A DNA stretch of 64,000 nucleotides from CALMEC01 sp964393105 (GCA_964393105.1 CAYMSM010000065.1:1-64000); one strand, 5' to 3'. Numbered from the stretch's first letter, positions 23,588-32,726 are shown. Notes: generated by a model from the letters alone, not told the origin. Numbers and translations are program-made.

Positions 23588-25027
23588 ATGGGGCACAACA
23601 AGTGGAAAGCGCTGGCTGTGCTCGGCGTCGCATACCTGATGGTCGTGCTGGACGTGTCGATCGTCAACGTCGCGCTCAACGCCATCCAGGAGGACCTGAA
23701 CTTTGCGCAGGCCGACCTGCAGTGGATCGTCAGCGGCTACGCGCTGACGTTCGGCGGGTTCCTGCTCTTGGGAGGCCGGATGGGCGACATCCTCGGCCGC
23801 CGCCGGCTGTTCGTCGCGGGGCTCATCGCGTTCGCGACCTTCTCGCTCTTGTGTGGGCTCGCGACCTCTCCCGCGATGCTCGTCGCATGCCGCATGTTGC
23901 AAGGAGCGGGCGCGGCGCTGCTGGCTCCTTCGGTGTTCTCGATCGTCTCGGTCACCTTCGAGGAAGGAGCGGAGCGGAACAAGGCCCTCGGCATCCTCGG
24001 GGCGATCGCCGGCTCGGGCGCCGCGATCGGCGTGCTGCTGGGCGGGGTGCTCACCGAGTACATCGGCTGGGAATGGTGCTTTTTCATCAACGTGCCGATC
24101 GCGATCATCGCGCTCCTATTGACGCGCAAGTTCGTCCGCGAGAGCCACACGGAGGGCCTCGCGAGGCACTTCGACACCCAGGGAGCGGTCCTGGTGACGG
24201 CGTCGCTGATGATACTCGTCTACGCCCTGACGATGGCGACCGACGTCGGATGGGGCGGCGTGCAGACGATTGGCTTTCTCGTGGTGTCGGTGCTGCTGAT
24301 GGCCGGGTTTCTGGTCGTGGAGAGCCGCTCCAAGTCACCACTCGTCCCGCTCGGGTTCTTCAAGAACCGCACGGCCACCGGCGCCAACGTCATCGGCTTC
24401 GGGCTCGGCACCATCGTGTTCGGAATGTTCCTGCTCCTGTCGCTCTACATGCCGCAGGTGCTGGGGTACTCCGCGCTCAAGACCGGCGTCGCGTACCTCG
24501 CCGTGGCGCTCACCGCAGTCGTCGCCTCGGGCATCGCCCAGGCGATCGTGACGAAGATCGGGGTCAAGGTCGCCCTGGCCATCGGCATGCTGCTGCTGGG
24601 CGCGGGCCTGCTGTACTTCACGCAGATCTCTGTCGACGGAACGTACGTCGGCGACCTGCTGCCGGGCTTCCTGCTCGTCGGCGTCGGCCTGGGCTTTTCG
24701 TTCGTGCCGGTCTCGATCGCTGCGCTCGCCGGGGTCAAGCCGCATGAGGCGGGGCTCGCGTCCGGCCTGATCAACACCTCGCAGCAGATCGGCGGGGCGT
24801 TGGGCGTCGCCATCCTCACCACGGTCGCCGTCACGCGTGCCGAGAGCCAGATCGCCGGTGGAACCGAGGCCCGTTCTGCCTTTACCAGCGGTTATGGGCT
24901 GGCGTTCTGGGTCGGGCTGCTCTTTGCCGCCATCAGCTTGATCGCCACGTTCCTGATGCTGAGCGGCAAGGAGCTGGACGCACCGGTCGCCGCGCACGCC
25001 GTCGCGGGCGAGCGACCAGGCAACTGA
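23588..25027 (+). CDS. DHA2-family (EmrB/QacA) MFS drug exporter
   Basis: A 479-aa proton-driven efflux protein with about 14 transmembrane helices. Motif D1-like LDVSIVNVALNAIQEDL is in TM1; GGRMGDILGRRRLF is motif A; RMLQGAGAALLAPS motif B; LGAIAGSGAAIGVLLGGVL motif C. ATG 23,588 follows GAGGAG. The substrate is unknown; most relatives export hydrophobic cations or antibiotics. The folded repeat element directly upstream could affect its expression. Confidence 0.92.
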   Translation: MGHNKWKALAVLGVAYLMVVLDVSIVNVALNAIQEDLNFAQADLQWIVSGYALTFGGFLLLGGRMGDILGRRRLFVAGLIAFATFSLLCGLATSPAMLVACRMLQGAGAALLAPSVFSIVSVTFEEGAERNKALGILGAIAGSGAAIGVLLGGVLTEYIGWEWCFFINVPIAIIALLLTRKFVRESHTEGLARHFDTQGAVLVTASLMILVYALTMATDVGWGGVQTIGFLVVSVLLMAGFLVVESRSKSPLVPLGFFKNRTATGANVIGFGLGTIVFGMFLLLSLYMPQVLGYSALKTGVAYLAVALTAVVASGIAQAIVTKIGVKVALAIGMLLLGAGLLYFTQISVDGTYVGDLLPGFLLVGVGLGFSFVPVSIAALAGVKPHEAGLASGLINTSQQIGGALGVAILTTVAVTRAESQIAGGTEARSAFTSGYGLAFWVGLLFAAISLIATFLMLSGKELDAPVAAHAVAGERPGN

Positions 25028-25067
25028 CCTCGCCGGTTTGACCCGTTCTTCGACCGACCGGAAGCCC

Positions 25068-26465
25068 ATGACCCCGAGCGACGTGATGTGGTTCCGGCGC
25101 GACCTGCGCGTCGACGATCACCCGGCGCTCCGCGCAGCGGCGGCACGCGCGGGTCCTGTGTGCCTGTTCGTCGTGGATCCCGGCATCCTCGGGCGGCGTC
25201 ACCACCAGGCCCCGGCCCGGCTGCGGTTTCTGCGCGCGGGGCTGGAGGCGCTCGACGCCGAGCTTCGCGGGCGTGGCGGCCGGCTCGTCATCCGTCACGG
25301 CGACCCGGCCGAGGTCGTGCCGCAGGTTGCGTCAACCGTCGGCGCGGATCAGGTGCACGTGACCCGGGATCTCTCGCCGCTCGGGCGGGCCCGCGACGAC
25401 CGCGTACAGCAGGCGCTCGCAGCAATGGGCGTCGCGTTCGCCCAGCACGGCGGTGATCTGATGGTCCCGCCCGAGGACCTCCCGGGACCCGAGGGGACCG
25501 GCTACCGGGTCTTCACGCCGTTCTACCGGGCCTGGCTCAGGGAGGTGCTCGTCGCGGCGCCGATGGCGGCTCCCGACCGGTTGGGCGGACCGGACCTGCC
25601 GTCCGACGACCTCGCCCCGCTCATGCCCGAGGGGCAACCGTTCGCACCCGCCGGGCCGGCGGCGGCTCGCAATCGACTGTCGCAGTTCGTCGCCCAAGAT
25701 GCGAACTACTACCGCGAGGAGCGCGACGTCGTCGCGAACGCCGCGACATCACGGCTCTCGCCCTACCTGCGGTTCGGGATGTGCACGGCGTCGCAGATCG
25801 CGCGGGAGCTTGGGCTGCCGAAGCTCCTGTCACCGGGGCCGGAGGCTGCGTGGCGACAGGTCGCCTGGCGTGAGTTCTTCCATCATCTTCTGTGGTGGCG
25901 GCCCGAAGCGGCGCATGGCCCCCTGCAACCGCAGTTTCGCGACATCCGGTGGGACAACGATGCGGCGCACATCGCGGCGTGGACGAATGGACTTACCGGA
26001 TTCCCGCTTGTCGATGCCGCAATGCGCCAGCTCGCCGACACCGGCTGGGTCCACAATCGCGCACGGATGGTGGCGGCGTCGTTTCTGGTCAAGGACCTGC
26101 TCGTGGACTGGCGCATCGGTGAGCGCGTCTTCATGCAGCGCCTGATCGACGGCGATCCCGCCAGCAACAACGGCGGCTGGCAGTGGGTCGCCGGCACCGG
26201 CACCGACGCGGCGCCGTACTTCCGGGTGCTGAACCCCATCGTGCAGGCCAAGAAGTTCGACCCAGAGGGCATCTATGTCAAGCGCCACGTCCCCGAGCTG
26301 CGGCGCGTGCCCGAAGAGCACATCCACGAGCCCTGGCTCATGGACAGCGAGCTGCAAAGGCGCATCCTCTGCCGCATCGGCACCGACTACCCGGCGCCGA
26401 TCGTAGACCACCTCCAGCGGCGGCGGGTAGCGATCTCCCGCTACAAGGACGCCACGATCAAATGA
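25068..26465 (+). CDS. phrB: Deoxyribodipyrimidine photolyase (class I)
   Basis: A 465-aa light-driven DNA repair flavoprotein. The N-terminal antenna domain starts VMWFRRDLRVDDHPAL. The FAD domain shows TSRLSPYLRFGMCTASQIA, WREFFHHLLWW, GLTGFPLVDAAMRQLADTGW (with the Asn-His-Arg stretch VHNRARM), DPASNNGGWQWVAGTGTDAA and FRVLNPIVQAKKFDPEGIYV. All FAD and thymine-dimer contacts typical of CPD photolyases are visible. ATG 25,068 is preferred to the TTG at 25,038. It follows the exporter by 40 bp and may be co-transcribed. Confidence 0.95.
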   Translation: MTPSDVMWFRRDLRVDDHPALRAAAARAGPVCLFVVDPGILGRRHHQAPARLRFLRAGLEALDAELRGRGGRLVIRHGDPAEVVPQVASTVGADQVHVTRDLSPLGRARDDRVQQALAAMGVAFAQHGGDLMVPPEDLPGPEGTGYRVFTPFYRAWLREVLVAAPMAAPDRLGGPDLPSDDLAPLMPEGQPFAPAGPAAARNRLSQFVAQDANYYREERDVVANAATSRLSPYLRFGMCTASQIARELGLPKLLSPGPEAAWRQVAWREFFHHLLWWRPEAAHGPLQPQFRDIRWDNDAAHIAAWTNGLTGFPLVDAAMRQLADTGWVHNRARMVAASFLVKDLLVDWRIGERVFMQRLIDGDPASNNGGWQWVAGTGTDAAPYFRVLNPIVQAKKFDPEGIYVKRHVPELRRVPEEHIHEPWLMDSELQRRILCRIGTDYPAPIVDHLQRRRVAISRYKDATIK

Positions 26466-26504
26466 CGTACCCTCGTCGCGCGTCTCGATCCGATCATATG
26501 GTCG

Positions 26505-26522
26505 CTCACCCCTTGGCGTGAG
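26505..26522. terminator. Weak hairpin between convergent phrB and pRiA4b-like genes
   Basis: CTCAC/GTGAG arms around an 8-base loop lie in the 63-bp spacer between the two convergent genes. It is short and lacks a T-tract, so termination there is only a possibility. Confidence 0.25.
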
Positions 26523-26528
26523 GAACTG

Positions 26529-27263
26529 TCACCACTCGGGCAGCGGCCGGGCCCACCTCATCATCTCGTTGGCCACATCGACGTCGAAGGCCTCGGGATC
26601 GAATCCTGCCGGCACCCATTCAATGAACTCTTCATGTCGCTCGTGGGTCGGCTCGGCGACCGCGGCGAGCAAGTCGTCGTAGCCCCACGGGCCACCGCAA
26701 TCCTCCGATGGGCATGCCCGCTCTCCCGCAAGGCAGACGGGGTACGTCACCCCGACCTGTCGAGGTTCGACCGCCTCGACGACAATGTCGTGCTCCCATC
26801 CGTCGCCGAAGTCGTAGTCCCACCGCATCGTGGACTCGACGGCCGGCAGCACGTCTGCGAGCCGGACCGTCCGCTCGTCGAGGGTCGTGCGAAAGCCTTC
26901 GCCGTCAGGGATATCGAAGATCACGCCGCCGACCTCGAACGCATGCAGGTGACCTCCAAGCCACCCAATGGCGCCTTCGATGACTCCCGCGAGCGCAGAG
27001 AGCTTGATCCCAGCCTGGATCCACCGTCCCTCGCGGCGCGGATGCGCGCGGATCGCCGTCGCCATGCGGGTTCGGCGTCGACCCGAAGGGTTCACCCTGC
27101 GGGTGCTCCGCCGCACCCGCCTGGCTCGGCGCCCGCACACCCCGCATCCACGATGATCGGTGGATCCAGGCTCAGACGGCACCTCAATGCGCCGCCACAC
27201 CGGTGGCTCGACCTGACGCAGGGTCACCTTCAACCGATGAACCGTCTTTGGTCGTGTCGCCAT
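26529..27263 (-). CDS. Plasmid pRiA4b ORF-3-like protein with an in-frame insertion
   Basis: A 244-aa protein of the pRiA4b ORF-3 family, which is frequent in plasmids and accessory DNA and lacks a known activity. It begins HRLKVTLRQVEPPVWRRIEV and later has IGWLGGHLHAFEVGG, MRWDYDFGDGWEHDIVVE, CPSEDCGGPWGYDDLLAA and FDPEAFDVDVANEMM. Between VPS and GIKLSALAGVIEGAIGW, which are adjacent in ordinary family members, sit about 54 extra Arg/Gly-rich residues encoded by the inverted-repeat element at 27,012-27,172. GGAGG precedes the ATG at 27,263. Whether the product still folds is open. Confidence 0.8.
   Translation of the reverse strand: MATRPKTVHRLKVTLRQVEPPVWRRIEVPSEPGSTDHRGCGVCGRRARRVRRSTRRVNPSGRRRTRMATAIRAHPRREGRWIQAGIKLSALAGVIEGAIGWLGGHLHAFEVGGVIFDIPDGEGFRTTLDERTVRLADVLPAVESTMRWDYDFGDGWEHDIVVEAVEPRQVGVTYPVCLAGERACPSEDCGGPWGYDDLLAAVAEPTHERHEEFIEWVPAGFDPEAFDVDVANEMMRWARPLPEW
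27012..27172. repeat. Inverted-repeat insertion inside the pRiA4b-like gene
   Basis: AGCCTGGATCCACCG (27,012-27,026) and its exact reverse complement (27,158-27,172) bound a 161-bp segment. It coincides with the extra residues in the host protein and keeps the reading frame, comparable in style to protein-embedded palindromic elements. It has no coding capacity of its own. Confidence 0.65.
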
Positions 27264-27385
27264 CACTCCCTCCGAGGAACCTGCATCGGCCCAGATCATC
27301 TCATGACCATCGGGTCGGACGTCCAGCGAAAATCGGACAACATCGACCCGGCAGGGCGCGGTACGCTACGGAGCGAATAGGTTGC

Positions 27386-27405
27386 GGTCGCGTATCAGCG
27401 CGACC
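27386..27405 (+). promoter_or_regulatory. Leader hairpin of the 2-oxoglutarate dehydrogenase gene
   Basis: GGTCGCG and CGCGACC form a perfect 7-bp stem with a 6-base loop, ending 20 bp before the TTG start. It may influence translation or mark the end of a short leader; no riboswitch class is recognised. Confidence 0.35.
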
Positions 27406-27425
27406 AGCCGCAGCTGCCCACGACC

Positions 27426-30400
27426 TTGAGCAAGAGCGTGCCCGAAGACAACGTACCCGTCGTCCTGCCCAGCTTGGGCGAATCCGTGACCGAGGCCACG
27501 ATCGTCGAGTGGCTCAAACAGCCAGGGGAAGCCGTGGCGCTCGACGAGGAGATCGTCGAGGTCACGTCGGACAAGGCAGACCTGCGCATCCCGTCGCCGA
27601 CCGCAGGCGTGCTCGCGCGCATCGTCGCCCAACCCGGCGACACCATCGAGATCGGCCAGATCCTGTGCGAGCTCTCCGCGAACGGCGCCCTTGCGGCGAC
27701 TGACGGCGACAGGGCGTCAGCGGCGGCGCCACCGCCGAGCGCCGCCGACGCCGAGATCGCCGAGATCGTGCTGCCCAGCCTGGGCGAGTCGGTGACCGAG
27801 GCCACGATCGTCGAATGGCTCAAACAGCCCGGCGAGGCCGTCGCGCTGGACGAAGAGATCGTCGAGATCACGAGCGACAAGGCCGATCTGCGCGTGCCAT
27901 CGCCGTTTGCCGGCGCGCTGACCGAACATGTCGCCCAGCCGGGCGACACCGTCGAGATCGGCGGGCTTCTCGCACGCATCGCCGTCGGCGCCGCCGGTGC
28001 GACCGCGGGGGCGGCGGCCGCCGCCGCGTACGAGCCTGCCCCCGCGCCCGAGCGCATCGCCACAGCGGTCGGAGGCGGCCTGGCCTCACCGCTCGCGCGC
28101 CGCATCGCCGGGGCGCAGGGCGTCGACCTGGCACAGATCACCGGAAGCGGCAGCCGCGGACGTATCCAGGCCGCCGATGTCGCGGGTGCTTCCAACGGGG
28201 CGGGCGCCGCACCGCAGGCGGAGGAGGCCGTTCAACTCAAGGGCCCCCCCGCGATGCTCGCCAAGTACATGAACGAGAGCCGTGCGCTCCCGACCGCGAC
28301 GACATTCCGCACGATCCCGGTCGGGACGCTCGACACGCGACGCCGCCAGATCAACGAGGCCCTCGCAGCCGCCAGCCGCAAGGAGAAGCTGTCGTTCACC
28401 CACCTCGTGGCGTGGGCGATCGTCAAGTCGGTGGAGCGGTTCCCGGTCATGTCCACCGGATTCGACGAGATTGACGGCAAGCCGCACAAGCTGGTGCGCA
28501 GCAACGTCGACATCGGGTTGGCGGTCGACGTCGAGCGCCGCGACGGCAGCCGGTCGCTCCTGGTGCCGGTCGTCCGCGCAGCCGAGACGCTCGGGTTCAG
28601 GGGGTTCGTCGAGGCGTACGACGACCTGGTCCGGCGCACCCGCGGCGGCAACGTCGCGCCGGACGAGCTTCGCGGCGCGACCGTCAGCCTGACCAACCCC
28701 GGCGGGTTCGGCACGGTCGCCTCGGTCCCGCGCCTCATGCCCGGCCAGGGGACGATCGTGGCGACGGGATCCATCGCGCTCCCAGTGGGCTTCGAGCACG
28801 CCGACGCCAAGGCCCTCGGCATCCAGAAGGTCATGACCGCGACGTCCACGTACGACCACCGGGTGATCCAGGGCGCCGAGAGCGGCGCGTTCCTGCGCCA
28901 GATCGACCTGTTCCTGGCCGGAGAGGACGGCTTCTACGAAGAGGTCGCCCAAAGCCTGCAGATCAGCTTGCCCCCACTCGAGCAGCCGAAGGCGCCCGAG
29001 GCCGCCCCGGCCGCATCGGTCACGGTCGGCCCCGCTCAGGCCGTCCCTGCCGACCACCGCACCCTGCAAGCGGTGTCTGCGGCGATGTCGCTCGTCAAGG
29101 CGCACCGGCTGTACGGCCACATGGCCGCCGACCTCGACCCCCTGGGCTACCCGCCGGTCGGCGACCCCGCGCTCGAGCCGGCATCGTTGGAGCTGACCGA
29201 GTCGATGATGAAGCTGGCGCCGGCCGACCTGCTGCGGGTGTTCATCCCGGGCCAGACGTTCGCGGATGTCTACCCGCGCATGCGCGAGACCTACTGCGGC
29301 ACCATCGCCTACCAGGTCGAGCACATCTCGAGCCACGAGCAGCGCCGCTGGCTTCGCCGCGAGATCGAGAGCGGGTTCATCCGCGTCGTCATGCCCCAGG
29401 ACGAGCGGATCAAGCTGCTCGAGCGGCTCGTCAACGTCGACGTGTTCGAGCGCTTCTTGCAGCGCGCGTACATCGGCCAGAAGACGTTCTCGATCGAGGG
29501 CGTGGACGCGCTCGTCCCGATGCTCGACGAGATCATCGAGCTGTGCGCCGAGTCGGGCGCCAACCAGATCGTCATCGGCATGGCCCACCGCGGACGGCTC
29601 AACATCATCACCCACGTCGTCGGCAGGCCGATCGAGTCGATCCTGGGCGAGTTCGAGGGCATGACCGAGTCCGCCGGTGACGAGGACTGGATCGAGACCG
29701 CCGGGGACGTCAAGTACCACTTGGGCGCCGAGGGCTCGTACGTCACGTTGTCTGGTCGCCCGGTGGCGATCACGCTCGCCGCGAACCCCAGCCACCTGGA
29801 GCAGGTCAACGCGGTCGTCGAGGGCGCCACGCGCGCTCGGCAAACCGCGCGCCAGGGCCGCGAGGCCAACCACGATCCCAGCCTCGCAGTGCCGGTGCTC
29901 GTCCACGGCGACGCCGCGTTCCCCGGCCAGGGCGTCGTCGCCGAGACGCTCAACCTCAACGGGCTCACCGGCTACACGACCGGCGGCACGATTCACATCA
30001 TCGCCAACAACCAGATCGGCTTCACCACCGATCCCCAGGACTCACGCTCGACCCGGTACGCGAGCGATCTGGCCAAGGGCTTCGACGTCCCGATCATCCA
30101 CGTCAACGGCGACGACGTCGAAGCGTGCATCTCGGCGATCCGCCTGGCGGTGGCGTTCCGCAACAAGTTCCAGCGCGACATCCTCGTCGACCTGATCGGC
30201 TACCGCCGCCACGGCCACAACGAGACCGACGAGCCGGCCTACACCCAGCCGGTGATGAGCCAGACGATCAAGAACCACCCGCGCCTGTACCTGGTGTACG
30301 CCACGCAACTCGTGACCGAGGGGATCGTCACGGACGTCCAAGTCGGCGAGATGGAGGCCCAGGCCAACACGAAGATGTCCCAGGCGCGCACCGCCGTCGC

Positions 30401-31682
30401 CGCGCTGGTGGCGCAGAACGGCACGGACGCCGGCCAAGCCCCGCCGCCTGCCCTCTCCCGCCGCGCGGAGGTGACCACCGCGGTCTCGGCCGAGCTGTTG
30501 CACAGCCTCAACGAGGAGCTCCTGGCGGTGCCCGAGGGGTTCACCGTCCACCCCAAGCTCGTCCCGCAGCTGGAACGTCGCCGTGAGGCGATGGGCGCCG
30601 AGGGCGGGATCCTGTGGGCGCATGCGGAGACGCTCGCGATGGCGTCGCTCCTGGTCGACGGCGTCCCCGTTCGCCTGACCGGCCAGGACAGCGAACGCGG
30701 CACGTTCAGCCAGCGCCACCTGCGCCTGCACGACGCCGCCGAGGAGGGGTGGATGCCGTTCACCGGCAAGACCCACATCCCGATGCGCAACTTGCGGGAC
30801 GCGACCGCCAGCTTCGAGGCATTCAACAGCCCGCTGTCGGAGGCCGCGACGATCGGGTTCGAGTACGGCTACAGCACGCTCGCCCCCGAGACCCTCGTGC
30901 TGTGGGAGGCGCAGTACGGCGACTTCGCCAACGGCGGCCAGATCATGGTGGACCAGTTCATCGCGTCGGGCCGCGCGAAGTGGGGTGAGCGGTCACGCCT
31001 GGTCATGCTGCTGCCGCACGGCTACGAGGGCAACGGCCCCGAGCACTCTTCGGCCCGGATCGAGCGGTTTCTGCAGGCGTGTGCCGAGGACAACATGCGC
31101 GTCGCCAGCCCGTCGACGGCCGACAACTACTTCCACTTGCTTCGCCGTCAGGGACTGTGGAGCGAGCTGCGACCGCTGATCGTGTTCACCCCCAAGAGCC
31201 TGCTGCGCTCGCGTGAGGCGTCGTGCCGGGTCGAGGATCTGGCCACCGACGGGTTCCAGGCGCTCATCGACGACCCGCGGGCGACGGAGCGGCGCGCCGA
31301 GGTGACCCGTCTGCTCTTGTGCTCGGGCAAGGTCTACTACGACCTGGACAACGCCGAGGCCCGGCAGGGCGCGACAGACGTCGCGATCGCTCGGCTCGAG
31401 CTGCTCTACCCGTTCGCCGGGGAGCGGCTCAAGAAGTTGTTCGCGTCATACCCGAATCTGACCGAGGTCTCGTGGATGCAGGAGGAGCCGCGCAACATGG
31501 GCGCGTGGACGTTCGTGGCGCGCCGCCTGGAGCGCATCCTGCCGTCGGACGTCACGCTCTACTACGTGGGACGCTCCGGGCGCTCGAGTCCGGCCGAGGG
31601 TTATACGCAGGCCCACAAGACCGAGCAGCTGCGCATCGTCAGAGAGGCGTTCTCCCCCGGCGCCGACCGCGTCATTCCGTAG
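27426..31682 (+). CDS. 2-oxoglutarate dehydrogenase E2-E1 fusion with two lipoyl domains
   Basis: A 1,418-aa multienzyme. Lipoyl domain 1 (about 10-85, SDKAD Lys50) and lipoyl domain 2 (about 112-187, Lys152) are followed by an Ala/Pro linker, an E3-binding domain (about 218-252, LASPLARRIAGAQGVDL), the E2 succinyltransferase core (about 270-500, TSTYDHRVIQGAESG with the active His) and the E1 thiamine part (about 545-1,410: IVIGMAHRGRLNII, HGDAAFPGQGVV, NNQIGFTTDP, IHVNGDDVEA, GQDSERGTFSQRH). Mycobacterial Kgd/OdhA joins only E2 core and E1, without lipoyl or E3-binding domains. This version could in principle need only E3 as partner. Start is TTG. A lipoate-ligase-family gene follows after 4 bp. 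Confidence 0.93.
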   Translation: MSKSVPEDNVPVVLPSLGESVTEATIVEWLKQPGEAVALDEEIVEVTSDKADLRIPSPTAGVLARIVAQPGDTIEIGQILCELSANGALAATDGDRASAAAPPPSAADAEIAEIVLPSLGESVTEATIVEWLKQPGEAVALDEEIVEITSDKADLRVPSPFAGALTEHVAQPGDTVEIGGLLARIAVGAAGATAGAAAAAAYEPAPAPERIATAVGGGLASPLARRIAGAQGVDLAQITGSGSRGRIQAADVAGASNGAGAAPQAEEAVQLKGPPAMLAKYMNESRALPTATTFRTIPVGTLDTRRRQINEALAAASRKEKLSFTHLVAWAIVKSVERFPVMSTGFDEIDGKPHKLVRSNVDIGLAVDVERRDGSRSLLVPVVRAAETLGFRGFVEAYDDLVRRTRGGNVAPDELRGATVSLTNPGGFGTVASVPRLMPGQGTIVATGSIALPVGFEHADAKALGIQKVMTATSTYDHRVIQGAESGAFLRQIDLFLAGEDGFYEEVAQSLQISLPPLEQPKAPEAAPAASVTVGPAQAVPADHRTLQAVSAAMSLVKAHRLYGHMAADLDPLGYPPVGDPALEPASLELTESMMKLAPADLLRVFIPGQTFADVYPRMRETYCGTIAYQVEHISSHEQRRWLRREIESGFIRVVMPQDERIKLLERLVNVDVFERFLQRAYIGQKTFSIEGVDALVPMLDEIIELCAESGANQIVIGMAHRGRLNIITHVVGRPIESILGEFEGMTESAGDEDWIETAGDVKYHLGAEGSYVTLSGRPVAITLAANPSHLEQVNAVVEGATRARQTARQGREANHDPSLAVPVLVHGDAAFPGQGVVAETLNLNGLTGYTTGGTIHIIANNQIGFTTDPQDSRSTRYASDLAKGFDVPIIHVNGDDVEACISAIRLAVAFRNKFQRDILVDLIGYRRHGHNETDEPAYTQPVMSQTIKNHPRLYLVYATQLVTEGIVTDVQVGEMEAQANTKMSQARTAVAALVAQNGTDAGQAPPPALSRRAEVTTAVSAELLHSLNEELLAVPEGFTVHPKLVPQLERRREAMGAEGGILWAHAETLAMASLLVDGVPVRLTGQDSERGTFSQRHLRLHDAAEEGWMPFTGKTHIPMRNLRDATASFEAFNSPLSEAATIGFEYGYSTLAPETLVLWEAQYGDFANGGQIMVDQFIASGRAKWGERSRLVMLLPHGYEGNGPEHSSARIERFLQACAEDNMRVASPSTADNYFHLLRRQGLWSELRPLIVFTPKSLLRSREASCRVEDLATDGFQALIDDPRATERRAEVTRLLLCSGKVYYDLDNAEARQGATDVAIARLELLYPFAGERLKKLFASYPNLTEVSWMQEEPRNMGAWTFVARRLERILPSDVTLYYVGRSGRSSPAEGYTQAHKTEQLRIVREAFSPGADRVIP

Positions 31683-31686
31683 CCAA

Positions 31687-32403
31687 GTGACCGATCCCCC
31701 GACGTGGCGTCGGCTCGGACCGAGCCACGTCACGGCGGCGGGTGCGTTGGAACAGGGGGTCGCGCTGCTGGAGGGTGCGGCACCGGACGATCCGGCGACC
31801 CTCGCGTGGTGGCTGGTCGACGATGACGCGCTGGTGCTCGGGCGCGGCGCGAAGGTCACCGCCGATCAGGCGGCGAGCGCGGCGGCGGGCGTCGCCGCAG
31901 TACGCCGAGCGTCCGGCGGCGGCCCGGTGCTCTGGGGACCGGACCTCGTGGCCCTGGACGTCGTCATCCCGACAGGGCACCCGCGGTTCTCGATGGATGT
32001 CGTCGGCTCGTATCGGTGGTTGGGCGAGGCGCTGGCCCGGGCGATCTCGGGTCTCGGCGCCCCGGCACGGGCGATCAGCCCTGCCGAGGCGCGGAGGGGC
32101 GACACCTCGATGGCCGCGATGGCCTGCTACGCCGCGCTGTCGCCGTGGGAAGTCGTGATCGGCGACCGCAAGGCGGTCGGGTTGTCCCAGGTACGTCGGC
32201 GCACCGGGACGTTACTGCAAGCAGGAATCCTCCTGAGCATCGACGGGGACAAGCTCGCCGAACTCCTCGACCTCGACCCGGCGACGCGACGCAAGCTCGC
32301 GAATACCCTGACCGCCCGTGCAACCGGCCTGGACGAGCACATCGCCGCCGATCACCAAGAAATCATCGACGCGGTTACCAAGGCCATCGCCGAAGCAGTG
32401 TGA
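31687..32403 (+). CDS. Lipoate-protein ligase A / octanoyltransferase family protein
   Basis: A 238-aa protein of the BPL/LplA/LipB fold. Its marks are VRRASGGGPVLW (the RRxSGGGxV pocket, residues 73-83) and GDRKAVGLSQVRRR, where Lys162 aligns with the catalytic lysine, followed by TLLQAGILLSID. It should attach lipoate or octanoate to lipoyl domains. It begins 4 bp after the dehydrogenase fusion stop, so it very probably lipoylates Lys50 and Lys152 of that protein. It lacks the C-terminal lipoate-activating domain of E. coli LplA, so LipM-type transfer is also possible. Confidence 0.85.
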   Translation: MTDPPTWRRLGPSHVTAAGALEQGVALLEGAAPDDPATLAWWLVDDDALVLGRGAKVTADQAASAAAGVAAVRRASGGGPVLWGPDLVALDVVIPTGHPRFSMDVVGSYRWLGEALARAISGLGAPARAISPAEARRGDTSMAAMACYAALSPWEVVIGDRKAVGLSQVRRRTGTLLQAGILLSIDGDKLAELLDLDPATRRKLANTLTARATGLDEHIAADHQEIIDAVTKAIAEAV

Positions 32404-32488
32404 TCCCGGCGGCCGCCGTCACGGCGGTGGTCTGGGGCGTGGTCATCCGGCGACTTCGTGGGACTGTTCTCACGCCGGTATGAAGGTG

Positions 32489-32494
32489 TATGAT
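32489..32494 (+). promoter_or_regulatory. -10-like TATGAT directly before vapB
   Basis: TATGAT ends 7 bases before the ATG at 32,502. With transcription starting about 7 bases downstream the message would be leaderless, consistent with no Shine-Dalgarno sequence before this ATG. No good -35 is visible. Confidence 0.35.
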
Positions 32495-32501
32495 TTCCTG
32501 C

Positions 32502-32726
32502 ATGGCAGTTGAACGGCTCACCGTCTCGCTGGAAGCAGAACTCGCCGTGGCTGTGCGTACCGCCGCAGAGGCAGACGAGCAGAACGTGTCCGCCTGGTTG
32601 GCCGGTGCAGCACGCCGGCAACTCGCCGCGCGCGGGCTGGGCCAGGTCATCGCCGACTGGCAAGCCGAGCACGGTGCGTTCACAGACGATGAGCTCTCGA
32701 CTGCCCGCGCACGCCTCGGTCTGTGA
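32502..32726 (+). CDS. VapB-like antitoxin
   Basis: A 74-aa protein with an N-terminal ribbon-helix-helix-like segment (ERLTVSLEAELAVAVRTAAE, VSAWLAGAARRQL) and an acidic C-terminus (FTDDELSTARARLGL) that would bind the toxin. Its end overlaps the PIN-domain gene by GTGA. Such antitoxins repress their own promoter and neutralise the nuclease. Confidence 0.8.
   Translation: MAVERLTVSLEAELAVAVRTAAEADEQNVSAWLAGAARRQLAARGLGQVIADWQAEHGAFTDDELSTARARLGL

Noticed and set aside
28086..29996. 636-codon frame antisense to the 2-oxoglutarate dehydrogenase fusion
   Set aside because: Codon-bias shadow; the plus strand carries all known domains of the enzyme.
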